Shown one piece after another: positions 1-9,589 of a stretch of 64,000 bases of DNA (its first letter is position 1; the number at the start of each line of letters is the position of its first letter). The position numbers and the translations under genes were made by a program. This stretch comes from Ezakiella coagulans (GTDB taxonomy: Bacteria > Bacillota > Clostridia > Tissierellales > Peptoniphilaceae): positions 1-64,000 of the forward strand of contig NZ_QEKV01000005.1 in NCBI RefSeq assembly GCF_003096635.1, in the 5' to 3' direction. The notes under the pieces are model-generated. The model made no database searches. It was not told the origin of the DNA and worked only from the letters and a program-made list of their open reading frames with translations.

Positions 1-4
1 TATG

Positions 5-61
5 CACCTCCTTACTTGTTGTTTCTATTTTTAGTATAGGATGTTTTGCGTATAAGTGCAA
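5..61 (-). promoter_or_regulatory. Promoter and ribosome site for a minus-strand gene left of the window
   Basis: Read on the minus strand there is a TTGCAC -35 box (56-61), a 17-base spacer and a TATACT -10 box (33-38). A strong TAAGGAGGTG ribosome site (5-14) follows at the window edge. The start codon would fall at about position 1 or just outside, so the gene itself cannot be described. Confidence 0.7.
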
Positions 62-75
62 TTTTTTTACATAAA

Positions 76-111
76 AATATCTATGGAGGGTTTTACTCCC
101 CCATAGATATT
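76..111 (-). terminator. Second of two tandem terminator-like hairpins after the giant subtilase
   Basis: Arms AATATCTATGG (76-86) and CCATAGATATT (101-111) pair, with further weak G-C pairing inside. On the minus strand the hairpin is followed by a short T run. It lies past the stronger hairpin at 128-150 and before the promoter of the off-window gene, so it may insulate that promoter. Confidence 0.5.
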
Positions 112-120
112 ATAGAGCCA

Positions 121-150
121 TTAAAAAACGCCTAGTTAAAAACTAGGCGT
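121..150 (-). terminator. Rho-independent terminator of the giant subtilase gene
   Basis: A perfect 10-base-pair stem (ACGCCTAGTT at 128-137 with AACTAGGCGT at 141-150) and a 3-base loop are followed on the minus strand by a run of T. It starts 14 bases after the stop codon of the protease gene. Confidence 0.85.
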
Positions 151-163
151 CTTTTAATAATCC

Positions 164-3100
164 TTACTTATTAAGCATTTCTCTTACTTGATTAATGTTG
201 TTGTATTCGAATACGCAGATTACTTTTCCTTCATTATCGAGGAGAATTCCTGCATTACCCTTTAGACCTGTGAATGTTCTCAAGCTTAGAGCACCTCTAA
301 ACAAGTTGTTGTTGTAATTTCTTAGATTATGATCTTTAATCATTCTTTCAAAATCCCATCTTGTTCCATCGACAAGGCCCAATTTAACATTGAAACCTTC
401 ATCGATGAGAGCTTTTGAATCTTCAAACATTTCTTCTCTATCTTTATTTTTATAATTTCCGAAGAGAACAACTGTCATTTTTTCTGTGCGATTGATTTTT
501 TCAAATCTTACAAGATTGTGGTTATTGTTTATTACAAGTTTGTCATCGATTTCTTTTCCAAACAATTTCTTAGTTCTTTCAAGTTCAAGGTCACTTAATC
601 CTTCATAAAGACCCATTTTGCTATATGAATCAAATGTTTTTTCTGCATTATTTTCATCTGCAACTGGAATTGCAACTGCATTTTGAGCTTTTTCAACCAT
701 TTTCTTCATAAGTTCGATATCAAATTCGCCATAGTTCATGAGTCTTCCGTCTTTGTCGAGAATGAACATTGCCGGTTTTGCAATCGGTGCAACCAAGTGG
801 ATCGTTCCTGCATTTCTTGCAAAGTATTTGTCTTGACCTTTGAATTCTCTTGATTTAAGAAGTCTGTTCAATTGCCATTTTGTTCCTGTTGTGATGCCGT
901 TTACGAGGTTGAAATCTTTTTCTTCCATATCGAGAACGTCTTTCCACATTTTCTTTGCTTTGAATGAGGTGATGTCTCCCAAGAGCACAACTGTTGGACG
1001 TTCGTGGTCGATATATGCATCCAGTGTAGTTCTTTGGTCGTCTGCATCTCTTAACATTTTCTTTGTTAGATCGATGCCGTATCTGTATCTCATCCAACCA
1101 ATTTCAATGTCTCTTCTCAAGTGGTCGAATTGTCCACTGTAGAACATGTCGTCGAATGTGAACTCTGTAGGTTCTACTACGATTTCTTCCCAAACAGCTT
1201 TGAGTGTTAGGTCTGTTGTGATGATTGATTTGAAATCAAATGCTTCACCGTTTAGAGCCCAACCCTTGAATTCATATCCTTCTTTTGTCGGTGCTGCAGG
1301 CTCTTCGATTGTCTTGCCGCTTTCGATTTCAGAAGTCCATGGTTTTTCGCCATTGTCCGGATCAAATGTGACTGTAACATATTCTATTACAACGCCACTT
1401 AATTTTTCGTAAGTTCTCTTGATTTCTTCTACAGCTTTGTCAACTTCTTCTTGTGTTGCTTCTCTCTTGTTAGCAATATTTGTTCCGTCAACGATTGCTG
1501 TTTCGTATGCGTCTCTTTCTTCAGCAGTAGCATAGATGAATTTGTCTGAATGGCGTACTTCATTGTAGTCTGCCAAAAGTTTTTTGAGTTCAGTCTTATC
1601 TGCTTCGTGAACTCCGTCGAGGTTCTTTAGAGCAGCTTTGATGTCAGTGATTGCTTTGTTTACATCTTTTTCAATTGCGTTTTCGTCTTCATAAACTTTT
1701 TTACCATTTTCAATTGCAACGTCGTATGCTTTCTTGTCTTCTTCAGTGTCATAGTTGTATCTGTCTGATTTTTTGATTTCTTCAGATTCGTCAATTAGTT
1801 TTTTGAGTTCTTCTTTTACAACTTCAACTTTGCTTCCGATTATAGCATCTCTTGTTTCAGTAACTTTTTCTACAAGTTTATCAACTGCAACTTGTGTTGT
1901 TACTGATTTTTTAAGTTCAGCTTTTGCTTCAAGAATTGCATCGTCGTATGCTTTCTTCAAGTTTTCATCAGCATTTTTGTAGCTTTCTGAATTTATGATT
2001 TCGTCATATTCAGCGACGAGTTTCTTTAATTCTTCTTTATTGATTAATTCAACACTTTCGTCACGTTCAAAATTGAATGTGAGTTCTTGTTTTGAATATT
2101 CAGTTACTGTAAATTCTTTGATTTCTTCATCTTTAAGTTTATATCCTTGTTCGCATCCGAGGAATTTTACTTGGTAAAGTTGGTTGCCGTTTCCGATATA
2201 TGGAACTTTCTTGAGGTCAGTTACATATGTGACTCCGTAGTTTGTCTTTGCATAAACTGCGTAGTCAGCTTCAACTTTTCTTTCACCTGCAAGTGAATTT
2301 ACCTTTAAAATAAGCGGTGCAACAATGTTGATATATTTTGCGAATGTTGGGCTTGGATATGCATTGATGATGTTTGGATAGTAAGCATATTTTGTGCCGT
2401 CAAGTCTAAGTTCATAATCTACGCCTGAAATTGCCGGGAATTCAAATCCCTTTTCAGTCATCTTTACGCCTTCAACTTCTTTTCCATTCATGTCGAAAAC
2501 TGTGATTTTGTAATCGTTCAAGCTTTCTTTTGCATCCTTAGGGATTCTTACTTCAACTTGTTGAACTTCTTTTTTGTCTTCTATTTCAAATACTGCATTG
2601 AATGTCGGATGTTCTTTGTCAAGTGTAAATTCAATTCTCTTGTTCTTTACATTAACTTTCAAATAATCTGACAAGTCATTCAATACATAAGCATATTTGC
2701 CATATTCAAGGTCAATTGCTCCATGTTTGTATTCTTGTGCGAAACTTAGTTTAACTTCTTCATCTTTTCCGTCTACAACTTTGTAGAGTTTAACTTGTTC
2801 AAAGAATTTGAGTCCCGTTCTTGATCCTGTATAGTTGATATCCCAACTTGCTTTACCTTTTGTAGGATTTTGCGGATCCGGTCCCGGTGTTGCATTCTTT
2901 AATACGACAACAAATTTAACAACTGCATTTTTGTTTGCATCGCTCAAAGTTACTGTATCGCTTATCTTTGACTTTGCTTCGTCATATTTGCCTTGCATAT
3001 TCCATGTTGAGGAAAGTTTAACGTCGTATTTTCCATATGGAAGAGCTTTTTCTTCATTGTTCATGAGGATTTCGCTATTTGCATAAGCCATCATGAATGT

Positions 3101-6100
3101 ATTTAATTTAGTTTCTTTTGTGCCGTCTGATTCATAAACTTCGAACTTAAGGGTTCCTTCTCCTTGTGGAGCAGCTTTTCCTTCTTTTAGTTCAATTGTC
3201 AAATTCTTTGTATCTTTTTCAATTGTAACTGTTTCAAATTCTTCTGTCGGTACAAGTCCTGTAGGATCTACGATTTCAACATCATATGTTCCCGGTGCGA
3301 CTTCAATTGTTCCGTTTTTAAATTCTTGATCATCAAGCATAAATGTTACAGGTGTAACTTCAGTGCCGTCTTTCATAAATTTAACATCTATAGAAACTTT
3401 TTCTTCCGGTGCTCCAACAGGAATAACTACGAATTCAACTTGGAATTCTTTGCTGTTTACAATGAATTCTTTTTTATTTACTGTATAGCCTTCAGGAATT
3501 CCCTTAACTTCTGCTTGATAGTAATCGTATGGGAGATCGACAAACCATGTGCTGAATCCTGTCTTGATATATGTCTTCTTGATAGGTTCGCCCTTTGTTC
3601 CTGTGAGTACATATTCGTATGAAGCTTTTTTCAAATCTGCCGGAAGATTGTCATCGTTAACAAATATAGCACCTTCGCTCATCTTATCTGAGTCAGCGTA
3701 TTTAATCCAATTGAATTCAACTTCTACAGGATCTGTTGTAGATCTGAATGTTCTTGATGTTTGAGCATAGCTTTGATTGTCAATTGTGATAGTTGTTTCA
3801 CCGAATCTTTCTTTGTCAGCAATAGCTTCAACAAAGTATGTTCCCGGTGTAAGTTCCATACCTTCTGTATAGTCGTAAACTTTTCCTTCTTTACCAATCC
3901 ATTTGTAGAAATCGCAGATGTAATAATCAGCTTTTTCATAGTTGTCTTTGATTGTGAATGCAAACTTTTTATCACCAATTTCTTCAAATGTAAATGTTAC
4001 ATTTGCTTCAGGTTTTTCTTGTGAAAGTGTTACATATTCATAAGGCTTTTCAACAAACATTCCTTCCGGCATTTTTTCAGGGAATATCATCCATGTGCCT
4101 TCAGCAAGTTCGTCGAGTTCAACGATTGAACCGTTCTTTGAATCCTTTGCAAGATATTTTACTTGACTTTGAGTCCCTTCAGTTGTGATGTGAACTTTAT
4201 AGAAATCTGCTCTCTTGATATTTGCAGTAATAGTTGAATAGTTTGTAGAACTATTTACTGTAAATGGCATATCTTCGCCGAATGTAATGGTGTAACCGTC
4301 TTTTCCAGGTTTAAATTCTGCATAAAATTCATAGTCGCCGTATGGAAGATCTGCGTCAAAATATTTGTCGTAAATTCCTTCGTCTTGAACGAATCCGAAA
4401 ACTTTTCCGGTCTTAACATTCTTTGCGAGAAGTGTAAAGTCAGCCCATTCAAGATTGTCTTTTGATGCGACTTTAATTGTGATTCTTCCTGTTGGAATTG
4501 CTGTAAATTCAAGAACAATTTTGTGTTCTTTGTTTTCTTTTGAAATTTCAAACGGAATTTCACTTTCGCCTTTTAGTTCGAATTTATTTGAATAGTTTGT
4601 AACGATGAGTTTGTATTTTCCAAACTTGAGGTTTTCAGTGTTTTTAACTTCCTTACCTGCTTCGTCTACAACCTTATATTCGAGATTTAAAGCTTCTGTT
4701 CCTGTTTGTTTTACTTCAACGTCAAGTTTTCCGAACATATCTTTGAATACGAGCATTTCAGCTGTTGCATTCTTGATATTGTGTCCATTGTCGATTGCGT
4801 AAATATTTACATCTGAAAGTTCTTTTCCTTCAGGAATTACAACTGTAACTTTATTTCCTTCTCTTGTGAAGTCAATAGCCTTTTCATTTGCGTCAATCTT
4901 AAAATCTCTTACGCCTGAACCTTCTTCTTTGATATCAAATGTGAGAGTTCTTGTAGCTTCATCATAGAAAGCATTTTCAAATTGTGGAGCTACTGTATCA
5001 ATAGTAAACTTGATGTCTCTGTAAGTTTCAGGATAACTTTCCTTTGGAGCCTTTGTAGCAGCTGCTGTAAGCCTTAAAGTATATTCTCCGTCTTTGAAGT
5101 CCTTTAGTGGAACTGCACCCGGAGATGTGAAACCGAGATATTGTTCTCTGTTTTTGTCGTTGTCCGGATCAGTTGAAATGTTTGTATATTTCAATCCGAT
5201 AGGATAATCTGTTGATTTTCCTTCTGAGTCGATTATAGAAGCTTTAACTGTAGCTGTTCTAACCATAACCATATTGATGCCCAATACGTCTTGATAATTA
5301 TCAGCATTCGGAGAAATTACAATCGGTTCAAATTCAGGAGCCGGTTCTTTGTCCGTATTCTTGTTTGCGTCTATTTCTTCAAAGTTTTTAATACCTGCAA
5401 TAACGATATTGTTGTAGGTTTTACCCTTTTCATCTTTGTATGTTCCATAGTTTGTTTCGATATGTGTTGAATATCTGAACCATTCATGATTTCTTGTCTT
5501 CAAATTCCAATACATCGGTTTTTCAGTTGTGAAATCAAAATCGTAAACAGGTTTTTCGATTGATGGAATGCTGTCATAGCTACCTTTAAATGAAACGAAC
5601 GGGAATGAAATTTCCATGCCGTTTTGGTCTCTTAAGTGAAGGAATCCTTCAACGAAAGCACCGTTTGTAAAGTCTTTAACCTTTTCCATGTGTTCAATCG
5701 GGAATGTGATTGAGAATTCTTGTTCTGTTTGTGCAGGAACTGTGAACTTCTTGTCTTCGTAAGTTTCAGAGAAAAGTTCGTCCGGTCTTAGAAGAAGAGT
5801 CTTGCCATCTTTTGCTTCAATTGTAGCTTGAACTGACGGTGTGAGTTCCTTTACATTTGATGAATAGTTGTGTACAAGAAGATTTAAAGTAATCTTGTCA
5901 TCAACATTTCCAACAAATTTAGATGCAATTTTTGTATCTTTGTCAACAGCTGTGAAATCGAGTTCTGTTGCTTTTTTAAGATTCATAACACCTGCGCCTT
6001 GACGACGTGGGGATGTTGTTGCTTTTGTCTTCGGGTCAACATGTGGAACTGCAGAGTTCATAAGAATTGTCTTTGTAAGAGCTGCCTTATGTGTTTCTCC

Positions 6101-7849
6101 TGCAAACATCATGTCGTCCAAACGGTCACGAATGATACCGACTCCACCTGTTACGTGTGGTGTAGCCATTGATGTACCGCTCATGTCGCCGAATGTATCG
6201 CCCATTGTTTGTGTTGAATAAATGTGTCCACCAGGAGCTGTAATGTCCGGTTTCATATATCCGCCGATTGAAAGACCCCAGTTTGTGAAAGAACTTAATT
6301 CACCAAAAGCAGGGTTTGCCGTTTCTTGTGGATCCATTTTAATATTAACAGTCTTTGTACTACTTGCAAGCATCTTTTCAGCGGTTGCTAGTTCAATTGA
6401 AATTGCAGGAATGCTGTTTCCTTTAACACTCATGTAGAGTTGACCTTCAACATTGTTGTATACAATTGCGCCTTCAGCTTTTGCAGCTTGTGCGTTTAAA
6501 ACTTTTTCGTTGAAAGTGATGCCGCCTCTTTTCATGAGAGCAACTTTTCCTGTTAAATCTTTTCCTTCAAAATCTTCTTTTTTACCAAGACCACAATCTA
6601 CAAATTCATAATCCTTAGGTTCGAATCTTAAATCGCCGCCTGTTTGGAAAATATATTTATTTCCTTCAAAAGTAATTAAAGGAACATACATTGTCTTGTT
6701 TTCGAGTGATGCAACAGTGATTGCATTTGTTGCAATACCCGGTGCAGCCATTGTACCAAAATCAGGATTGTCTATGTTTAACTTTCCTTGATATTCCCCT
6801 TCGTTACCTGCTGCGATAACAAAGTTTGTGTCAGCTGCATAACCATTGTTAATAGCCTTTCCTACAAGACCATCAGCTTGACCCGGAAGACCTTTTGTTG
6901 AACCTAAACTCATGTTAACAGCATCTGCACCCATAACAATTGCGTCTTGCATTGCTCTGATGTAGATATTGGATGATGTTGAACCTTGTTTCATAACGTT
7001 CATCATGAGAAGTTGTGCTTCAGGAGCAACACCTCTCCATGTCTTTCCGCTTATATCAAATTTGTTTCCGGCAACAGTACCGCTGACGTGTTGACCGTGA
7101 GCAGCCTTTTCCTTTTCCGGATTCAAATCCTTATTGTTTGTATTATAATTCCATCCGAAAGGAATCTTTTCAGAACGATAAATATCTTCATATAATTTTT
7201 TATCAGCAGAATTGTCCTTGATTGAAAGCTTTCCACCGTTTAAGAAATTGTTGATGTCAAGCTTTGCAAGTCTAGGTCTAACACCCGGTGACAAATAAAA
7301 AGCACTGTGAGTAGGATCCATGTTACTGTCGATAATTGCGAGAACTCTTCCTCTACCGTCGTACTTTTGTTGGAAAGTATCGTCATTTCCAATTAAATCA
7401 TTTGAATTAACCATGCTGATTGATTCATCCATAACACTTCTGCTTTGGAAAACAGCCATATTTGAACGAACGATATCAGATTCATTAATCGTATAATTTT
7501 CAAATACTTCTATTACATTAGATAACTTTTTTGCACTTTCAAGTTCTTCAACATTCATCCTTGCGACTAATGCAGGAACCAAAAGTTCAATTCTGTCAAA
7601 AACCTCAACCTTTGGAAGCTCCTCTTTTAAAAGTTCTTCGAACTTATCAAGAGCTTCGTCTGAGAGTTTGACTGCCAAATCATAGTTTTGGCCGGTGTAC
7701 GCTTTTTCAAATCCGGGAACAAGCTTTTCAACGTCAACATTGATGATGTACTCATTCCTTTCTTCTGCCCTCACAATAGTGCTAAAGCCTGTAAAGACAC
7801 TTAGTACCATCATTACTGAGAGCAAAATTGAAATAAATTTCTTACTCAT
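164..7849 (-). CDS. Giant secreted subtilisin-family (S8) protease, C5a-peptidase-like
   Basis: Predicted 2561-residue exported serine protease acting at the cell surface or in the medium. The ATG at 7849 is chosen because GGAGG sits at 7856-7860 and a typical signal peptide follows (K-rich start, hydrophobic stretch, cleavage near VRAEE, about residue 28); the longer upstream reading has neither. The catalytic triad is visible: Asp174 (IIDSNMD), His251 (HGQHVSG) and Ser560 (GTSMATPHV), with a PA-type insert between His and Ser. A long run of Fn3/Ig-like beta domains follows. Then come three FIVAR-like helical repeats of about 70 residues (roughly 1930-2150), one InlB/Listeria-Bacteroides-type repeat ending LTLKAVW (about 2155-2222), and two related thioredoxin-like modules without CxxC (about 2230-2561). 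There is no LPxTG or SLH anchor. Family membership is certain from the motifs; the substrate is unknown. Confidence 0.93.
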   Translation of the reverse strand: MSKKFISILLSVMMVLSVFTGFSTIVRAEERNEYIINVDVEKLVPGFEKAYTGQNYDLAVKLSDEALDKFEELLKEELPKVEVFDRIELLVPALVARMNVEELESAKKLSNVIEVFENYTINESDIVRSNMAVFQSRSVMDESISMVNSNDLIGNDDTFQQKYDGRGRVLAIIDSNMDPTHSAFYLSPGVRPRLAKLDINNFLNGGKLSIKDNSADKKLYEDIYRSEKIPFGWNYNTNNKDLNPEKEKAAHGQHVSGTVAGNKFDISGKTWRGVAPEAQLLMMNVMKQGSTSSNIYIRAMQDAIVMGADAVNMSLGSTKGLPGQADGLVGKAINNGYAADTNFVIAAGNEGEYQGKLNIDNPDFGTMAAPGIATNAITVASLENKTMYVPLITFEGNKYIFQTGGDLRFEPKDYEFVDCGLGKKEDFEGKDLTGKVALMKRGGITFNEKVLNAQAAKAEGAIVYNNVEGQLYMSVKGNSIPAISIELATAEKMLASSTKTVNIKMDPQETANPAFGELSSFTNWGLSIGGYMKPDITAPGGHIYSTQTMGDTFGDMSGTSMATPHVTGGVGIIRDRLDDMMFAGETHKAALTKTILMNSAVPHVDPKTKATTSPRRQGAGVMNLKKATELDFTAVDKDTKIASKFVGNVDDKITLNLLVHNYSSNVKELTPSVQATIEAKDGKTLLLRPDELFSETYEDKKFTVPAQTEQEFSITFPIEHMEKVKDFTNGAFVEGFLHLRDQNGMEISFPFVSFKGSYDSIPSIEKPVYDFDFTTEKPMYWNLKTRNHEWFRYSTHIETNYGTYKDEKGKTYNNIVIAGIKNFEEIDANKNTDKEPAPEFEPIVISPNADNYQDVLGINMVMVRTATVKASIIDSEGKSTDYPIGLKYTNISTDPDNDKNREQYLGFTSPGAVPLKDFKDGEYTLRLTAAATKAPKESYPETYRDIKFTIDTVAPQFENAFYDEATRTLTFDIKEEGSGVRDFKIDANEKAIDFTREGNKVTVVIPEGKELSDVNIYAIDNGHNIKNATAEMLVFKDMFGKLDVEVKQTGTEALNLEYKVVDEAGKEVKNTENLKFGKYKLIVTNYSNKFELKGESEIPFEISKENKEHKIVLEFTAIPTGRITIKVASKDNLEWADFTLLAKNVKTGKVFGFVQDEGIYDKYFDADLPYGDYEFYAEFKPGKDGYTITFGEDMPFTVNSSTNYSTITANIKRADFYKVHITTEGTQSQVKYLAKDSKNGSIVELDELAEGTWMIFPEKMPEGMFVEKPYEYVTLSQEKPEANVTFTFEEIGDKKFAFTIKDNYEKADYYICDFYKWIGKEGKVYDYTEGMELTPGTYFVEAIADKERFGETTITIDNQSYAQTSRTFRSTTDPVEVEFNWIKYADSDKMSEGAIFVNDDNLPADLKKASYEYVLTGTKGEPIKKTYIKTGFSTWFVDLPYDYYQAEVKGIPEGYTVNKKEFIVNSKEFQVEFVVIPVGAPEEKVSIDVKFMKDGTEVTPVTFMLDDQEFKNGTIEVAPGTYDVEIVDPTGLVPTEEFETVTIEKDTKNLTIELKEGKAAPQGEGTLKFEVYESDGTKETKLNTFMMAYANSEILMNNEEKALPYGKYDVKLSSTWNMQGKYDEAKSKISDTVTLSDANKNAVVKFVVVLKNATPGPDPQNPTKGKASWDINYTGSRTGLKFFEQVKLYKVVDGKDEEVKLSFAQEYKHGAIDLEYGKYAYVLNDLSDYLKVNVKNKRIEFTLDKEHPTFNAVFEIEDKKEVQQVEVRIPKDAKESLNDYKITVFDMNGKEVEGVKMTEKGFEFPAISGVDYELRLDGTKYAYYPNIINAYPSPTFAKYINIVAPLILKVNSLAGERKVEADYAVYAKTNYGVTYVTDLKKVPYIGNGNQLYQVKFLGCEQGYKLKDEEIKEFTVTEYSKQELTFNFERDESVELINKEELKKLVAEYDEIINSESYKNADENLKKAYDDAILEAKAELKKSVTTQVAVDKLVEKVTETRDAIIGSKVEVVKEELKKLIDESEEIKKSDRYNYDTEEDKKAYDVAIENGKKVYEDENAIEKDVNKAITDIKAALKNLDGVHEADKTELKKLLADYNEVRHSDKFIYATAEERDAYETAIVDGTNIANKREATQEEVDKAVEEIKRTYEKLSGVVIEYVTVTFDPDNGEKPWTSEIESGKTIEEPAAPTKEGYEFKGWALNGEAFDFKSIITTDLTLKAVWEEIVVEPTEFTFDDMFYSGQFDHLRRDIEIGWMRYRYGIDLTKKMLRDADDQRTTLDAYIDHERPTVVLLGDITSFKAKKMWKDVLDMEEKDFNLVNGITTGTKWQLNRLLKSREFKGQDKYFARNAGTIHLVAPIAKPAMFILDKDGRLMNYGEFDIELMKKMVEKAQNAVAIPVADENNAEKTFDSYSKMGLYEGLSDLELERTKKLFGKEIDDKLVINNNHNLVRFEKINRTEKMTVVLFGNYKNKDREEMFEDSKALIDEGFNVKLGLVDGTRWDFERMIKDHNLRNYNNNLFRGALSLRTFTGLKGNAGILLDNEGKVICVFEYNNINQVREMLNK

Positions 7850-7855
7850 AAAAAA

Positions 7856-8013
7856 CCTCCTAGAAATTTTTTCGGGGCAAAATAATTTTAAAAATTCATT
7901 ATTGTTTTTATTTAGTGTGTTAAAATGGAATACGCAAGAAAACCCCGAATCAGCGATTAATCTATTAATCGCTTCGTAACCATATTGTAACATAAATACG
8001 AGATAAAAATCAA
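7856..8013 (-). promoter_or_regulatory. Promoter, palindrome and structured leader of the giant subtilase
   Basis: On the minus strand: TTGATT (8008-8013), 18-base spacer, TACAAT (7984-7989). Just after the likely start of transcription is a perfect inverted repeat, GCGATTAAT-2-ATTAATCGC (7953-7972), which could be an operator or the base of a leader hairpin. Further down, CCCCGAA (7943-7949) can pair with TTCGGGG (7871-7877), looping out about 65 bases just before the GGAGG ribosome site. The stretch 8014-8211 upstream is AT-rich with nothing else I can name. Confidence 0.6.
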
Positions 8014-8211
8014 CACCTTTATAAAAGAATTTAAAAAAATCATATAAAATATAGTTAGAAATTTTATTTTAAACTTAAAACTAATTGATTCTTGAAAACT
8101 TTGTAAAACGAAAATCAAAATAAAATAATTGATGTAAAATATGGATGTTTTATTTTAAATTATGGATTGTGGTTTTGGGTGGAATTGTTGGTGTGGGTGT
8201 CATAAAATAAG

Positions 8212-8576
8212 AAATACCAATGCAAATACATTCCACGCTGAAATATTTTACAATTGCATACATTCGCAAACGCGTTGTAGCGTGACGGCATACGTTGTGA
8301 CGTAAGGAACAACGATGTCCTCACGCCATATATCACACCTGTACAATTTACAAACCCAACAACAACGCATCGCCATTAAAATATCAAACCAAAAATACCA
8401 ACACAAATACATTCCACGCCGAAATATTTTACAATTGCATACATTCGCAAACGCGTTGTAGCGTGACGGCATACGTTGTGACGTAAGGAACAACGATGTC
8501 CTCACGCCATATATCACGCCCGTACAATTTACAACCCCACCAACAACGCATCGCCATTAAAATATCAAACCAAAAT
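8212..8576 (+). repeat. Family A palindromic repeat, two tandem copies with a 181-base period
   Basis: 8212-8392 and 8393-8576 are near-identical direct copies. Each holds a long hairpin whose arms begin GCGTGACGGCAT and end TGTCCTCACGC, then a conserved tail reading ACAATTTACAAmCCmAmCAACAACG and ATTAAAATATCAAACC. Related copies occur at 9361, 15448, 17112, 38274, 38390, 56512, 62335 and 62690. Confidence 0.85.
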
Positions 8577-8643
8577 ATCGCCAACAATCATTTCCCACGA
8601 CGATCTATCCTTCAATTTAACAAATCCGCAAACGCCTTCCCAG

Positions 8644-8764
8644 TTTGCGAGGAATTTTCGATGAGAAACGCTTAGATGAAATATTTTAGGAGTGAGACGT
8701 ACTGGCAAGTACGTCTCACTCCTAAAATATTGAATCAAGCGTTTATCGCGAAAATAACCGCAAA
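8644..8764. repeat. Family C palindromic repeat, copy 1 (near-perfect)
   Basis: About 121 bases that fold almost end to end. Ends are TTTGCGAGGA and TAACCGCAAA. AAACGCTT pairs with AAGCGTTT, AATATTTTAGGAGTGAGACG pairs with its complement, and CGTACT-4-AGTACG forms the tip. It lies just beyond the terminator of the AhpD-like gene. Confidence 0.85.
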
Positions 8765-8768
8765 CAAC

Positions 8769-8803
8769 AAAAAAAGAACCGGCAATCGCCAGCTCCAATT
8801 CTT
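8769..8803 (-). terminator. Terminator of the AhpD-like gene
   Basis: Arms AAGAACCGG (8774-8782) and CCAATTCTT (8795-8803) pair with two G-T wobbles, and a T run follows on the minus strand. It begins right after the stop codon at 8805. Confidence 0.65.
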
Positions 8804-8804
8804 C

Positions 8805-9137
8805 TTAATCCAATTCGTCGTACATCTTTAGTGCCTTCGCACCATATGCCGTTCCCGGTCCGCCGTTCATTAAAATACATGTTTTTATTACGTCAACAAG
8901 TTGTTCTCTTGTGCCGCCTGCTTTTTTAAAGCTTGTGATGTGTGCGAGCATGCATGGGATGCATTTTATTGTGATGGAGATGCCGAGTGCAACCATTTCT
9001 TTTTCAACAAGTGTCGTTGCGCTTTCTTTTGAATATTCAGCGTGAAGATCTCCAAATGCTTTCATTATTTCCGGTGCTGATTTTACAAGTTCTTTATTCA
9101 TTTCTCCGTTTTCTTTTCTTTCGTCAATATAACTCAT
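8805..9137 (-). CDS. AhpD-like carboxymuconolactone decarboxylase family protein
   Basis: 110-residue cytoplasmic all-helical protein of the AhpD/CMD family. The redox motif CIPCMLAH (CxxC followed by His) is intact, and the typical tail MNGGPGTAYGAKAL is present, so thiol-disulfide chemistry (alkylhydroperoxidase-type, or reduction of a peroxiredoxin partner) is plausible. The ATG at 9137 is preceded by TAAGGAGG at good spacing. The gene stands alone with its own terminator, and a TATAAT box on the minus strand lies at 9179-9184. A second family member, duplicated and exported, is encoded at 38779-39636. CMD-family proteins have several activities, so the exact reaction is uncertain. Confidence 0.88.
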   Translation of the reverse strand: MSYIDERKENGEMNKELVKSAPEIMKAFGDLHAEYSKESATTLVEKEMVALGISITIKCIPCMLAHITSFKKAGGTREQLVDVIKTCILMNGGPGTAYGAKALKMYDELD

Positions 9138-9360
9138 AATTTCCTCCTTAGATTTTCTCGGATTTTTTATCCAATATTATTATACCCCCAAACCTTTTTT
9201 AAACACATCTAAACAATCTCTATTCGAATTATGAATAGAGTTCCTTATACTTATTATTTTTTCTTATAGCTATATAATATGAAGATTTTAAATTCATACA
9301 ATTATTCGCTGTTACGTTCCGGAAAATGCACCATGATGGGTGAATTTGAATATGAAATTG

Positions 9361-9490
9361 ATTTTTTGTTCGATATTTTATTGACACAACATTGTTGTTT
9401 TGGTTTCCACAAAAATCGAACGTCAAATATGGCGGGAGGACATTGTCACTCCTTACGTCGTAACGTATGCCATCCCGCTACGGCGGTGTT
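9361..9490 (-). repeat. Family A palindromic repeat, inverted copy
   Basis: Reverse-orientation copy. GGCGGGAGGACAT (9431-9443) and ATGCCATCCCGC (9467-9478) are the hairpin arms, and GTTGTTTTGGTTT plus CGATATTTTATT mirror the usual tail. The rest of this gap (9138-9360) is AT-rich without a recognisable gene. Confidence 0.75.
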
Positions 9491-9546
9491 TTCAATTTTA
9501 TACAAAAACCATTTGCAAAATAGACCGCAAATTACCTCACAAACAA

Positions 9547-9575
9547 AAAAGGAACCGATGATTTCCGGTTCCTAT
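9547..9575 (-). terminator. Terminator downstream of the four-gene operon
   Basis: AGGAACCG (9552-9559) pairs with CGGTTCCT (9568-9575), and a T run follows on the minus strand. It lies 145 bases past the OsmC-like stop codon, with a family C element between the gene and the terminator. Confidence 0.75.
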
Positions 9576-9589
9576 ATATACACCATAAT

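Noticed and set aside
7850-7993. N-terminal extension of the giant subtilase to an ATG at 7993
   Set aside because: The added 48 residues cover the promoter leader, have no ribosome site and bury the signal peptide.
8212-8576. CRISPR array
   Set aside because: Only two long 181-base direct repeats, no short spaced repeats and no cas genes.
8248-8798. Open frames of 77-89 residues inside the 8.2-8.8 kb gap
   Set aside because: They read through the palindromic repeats A and C; similar peptides appear wherever these repeats occur. No ribosome sites.
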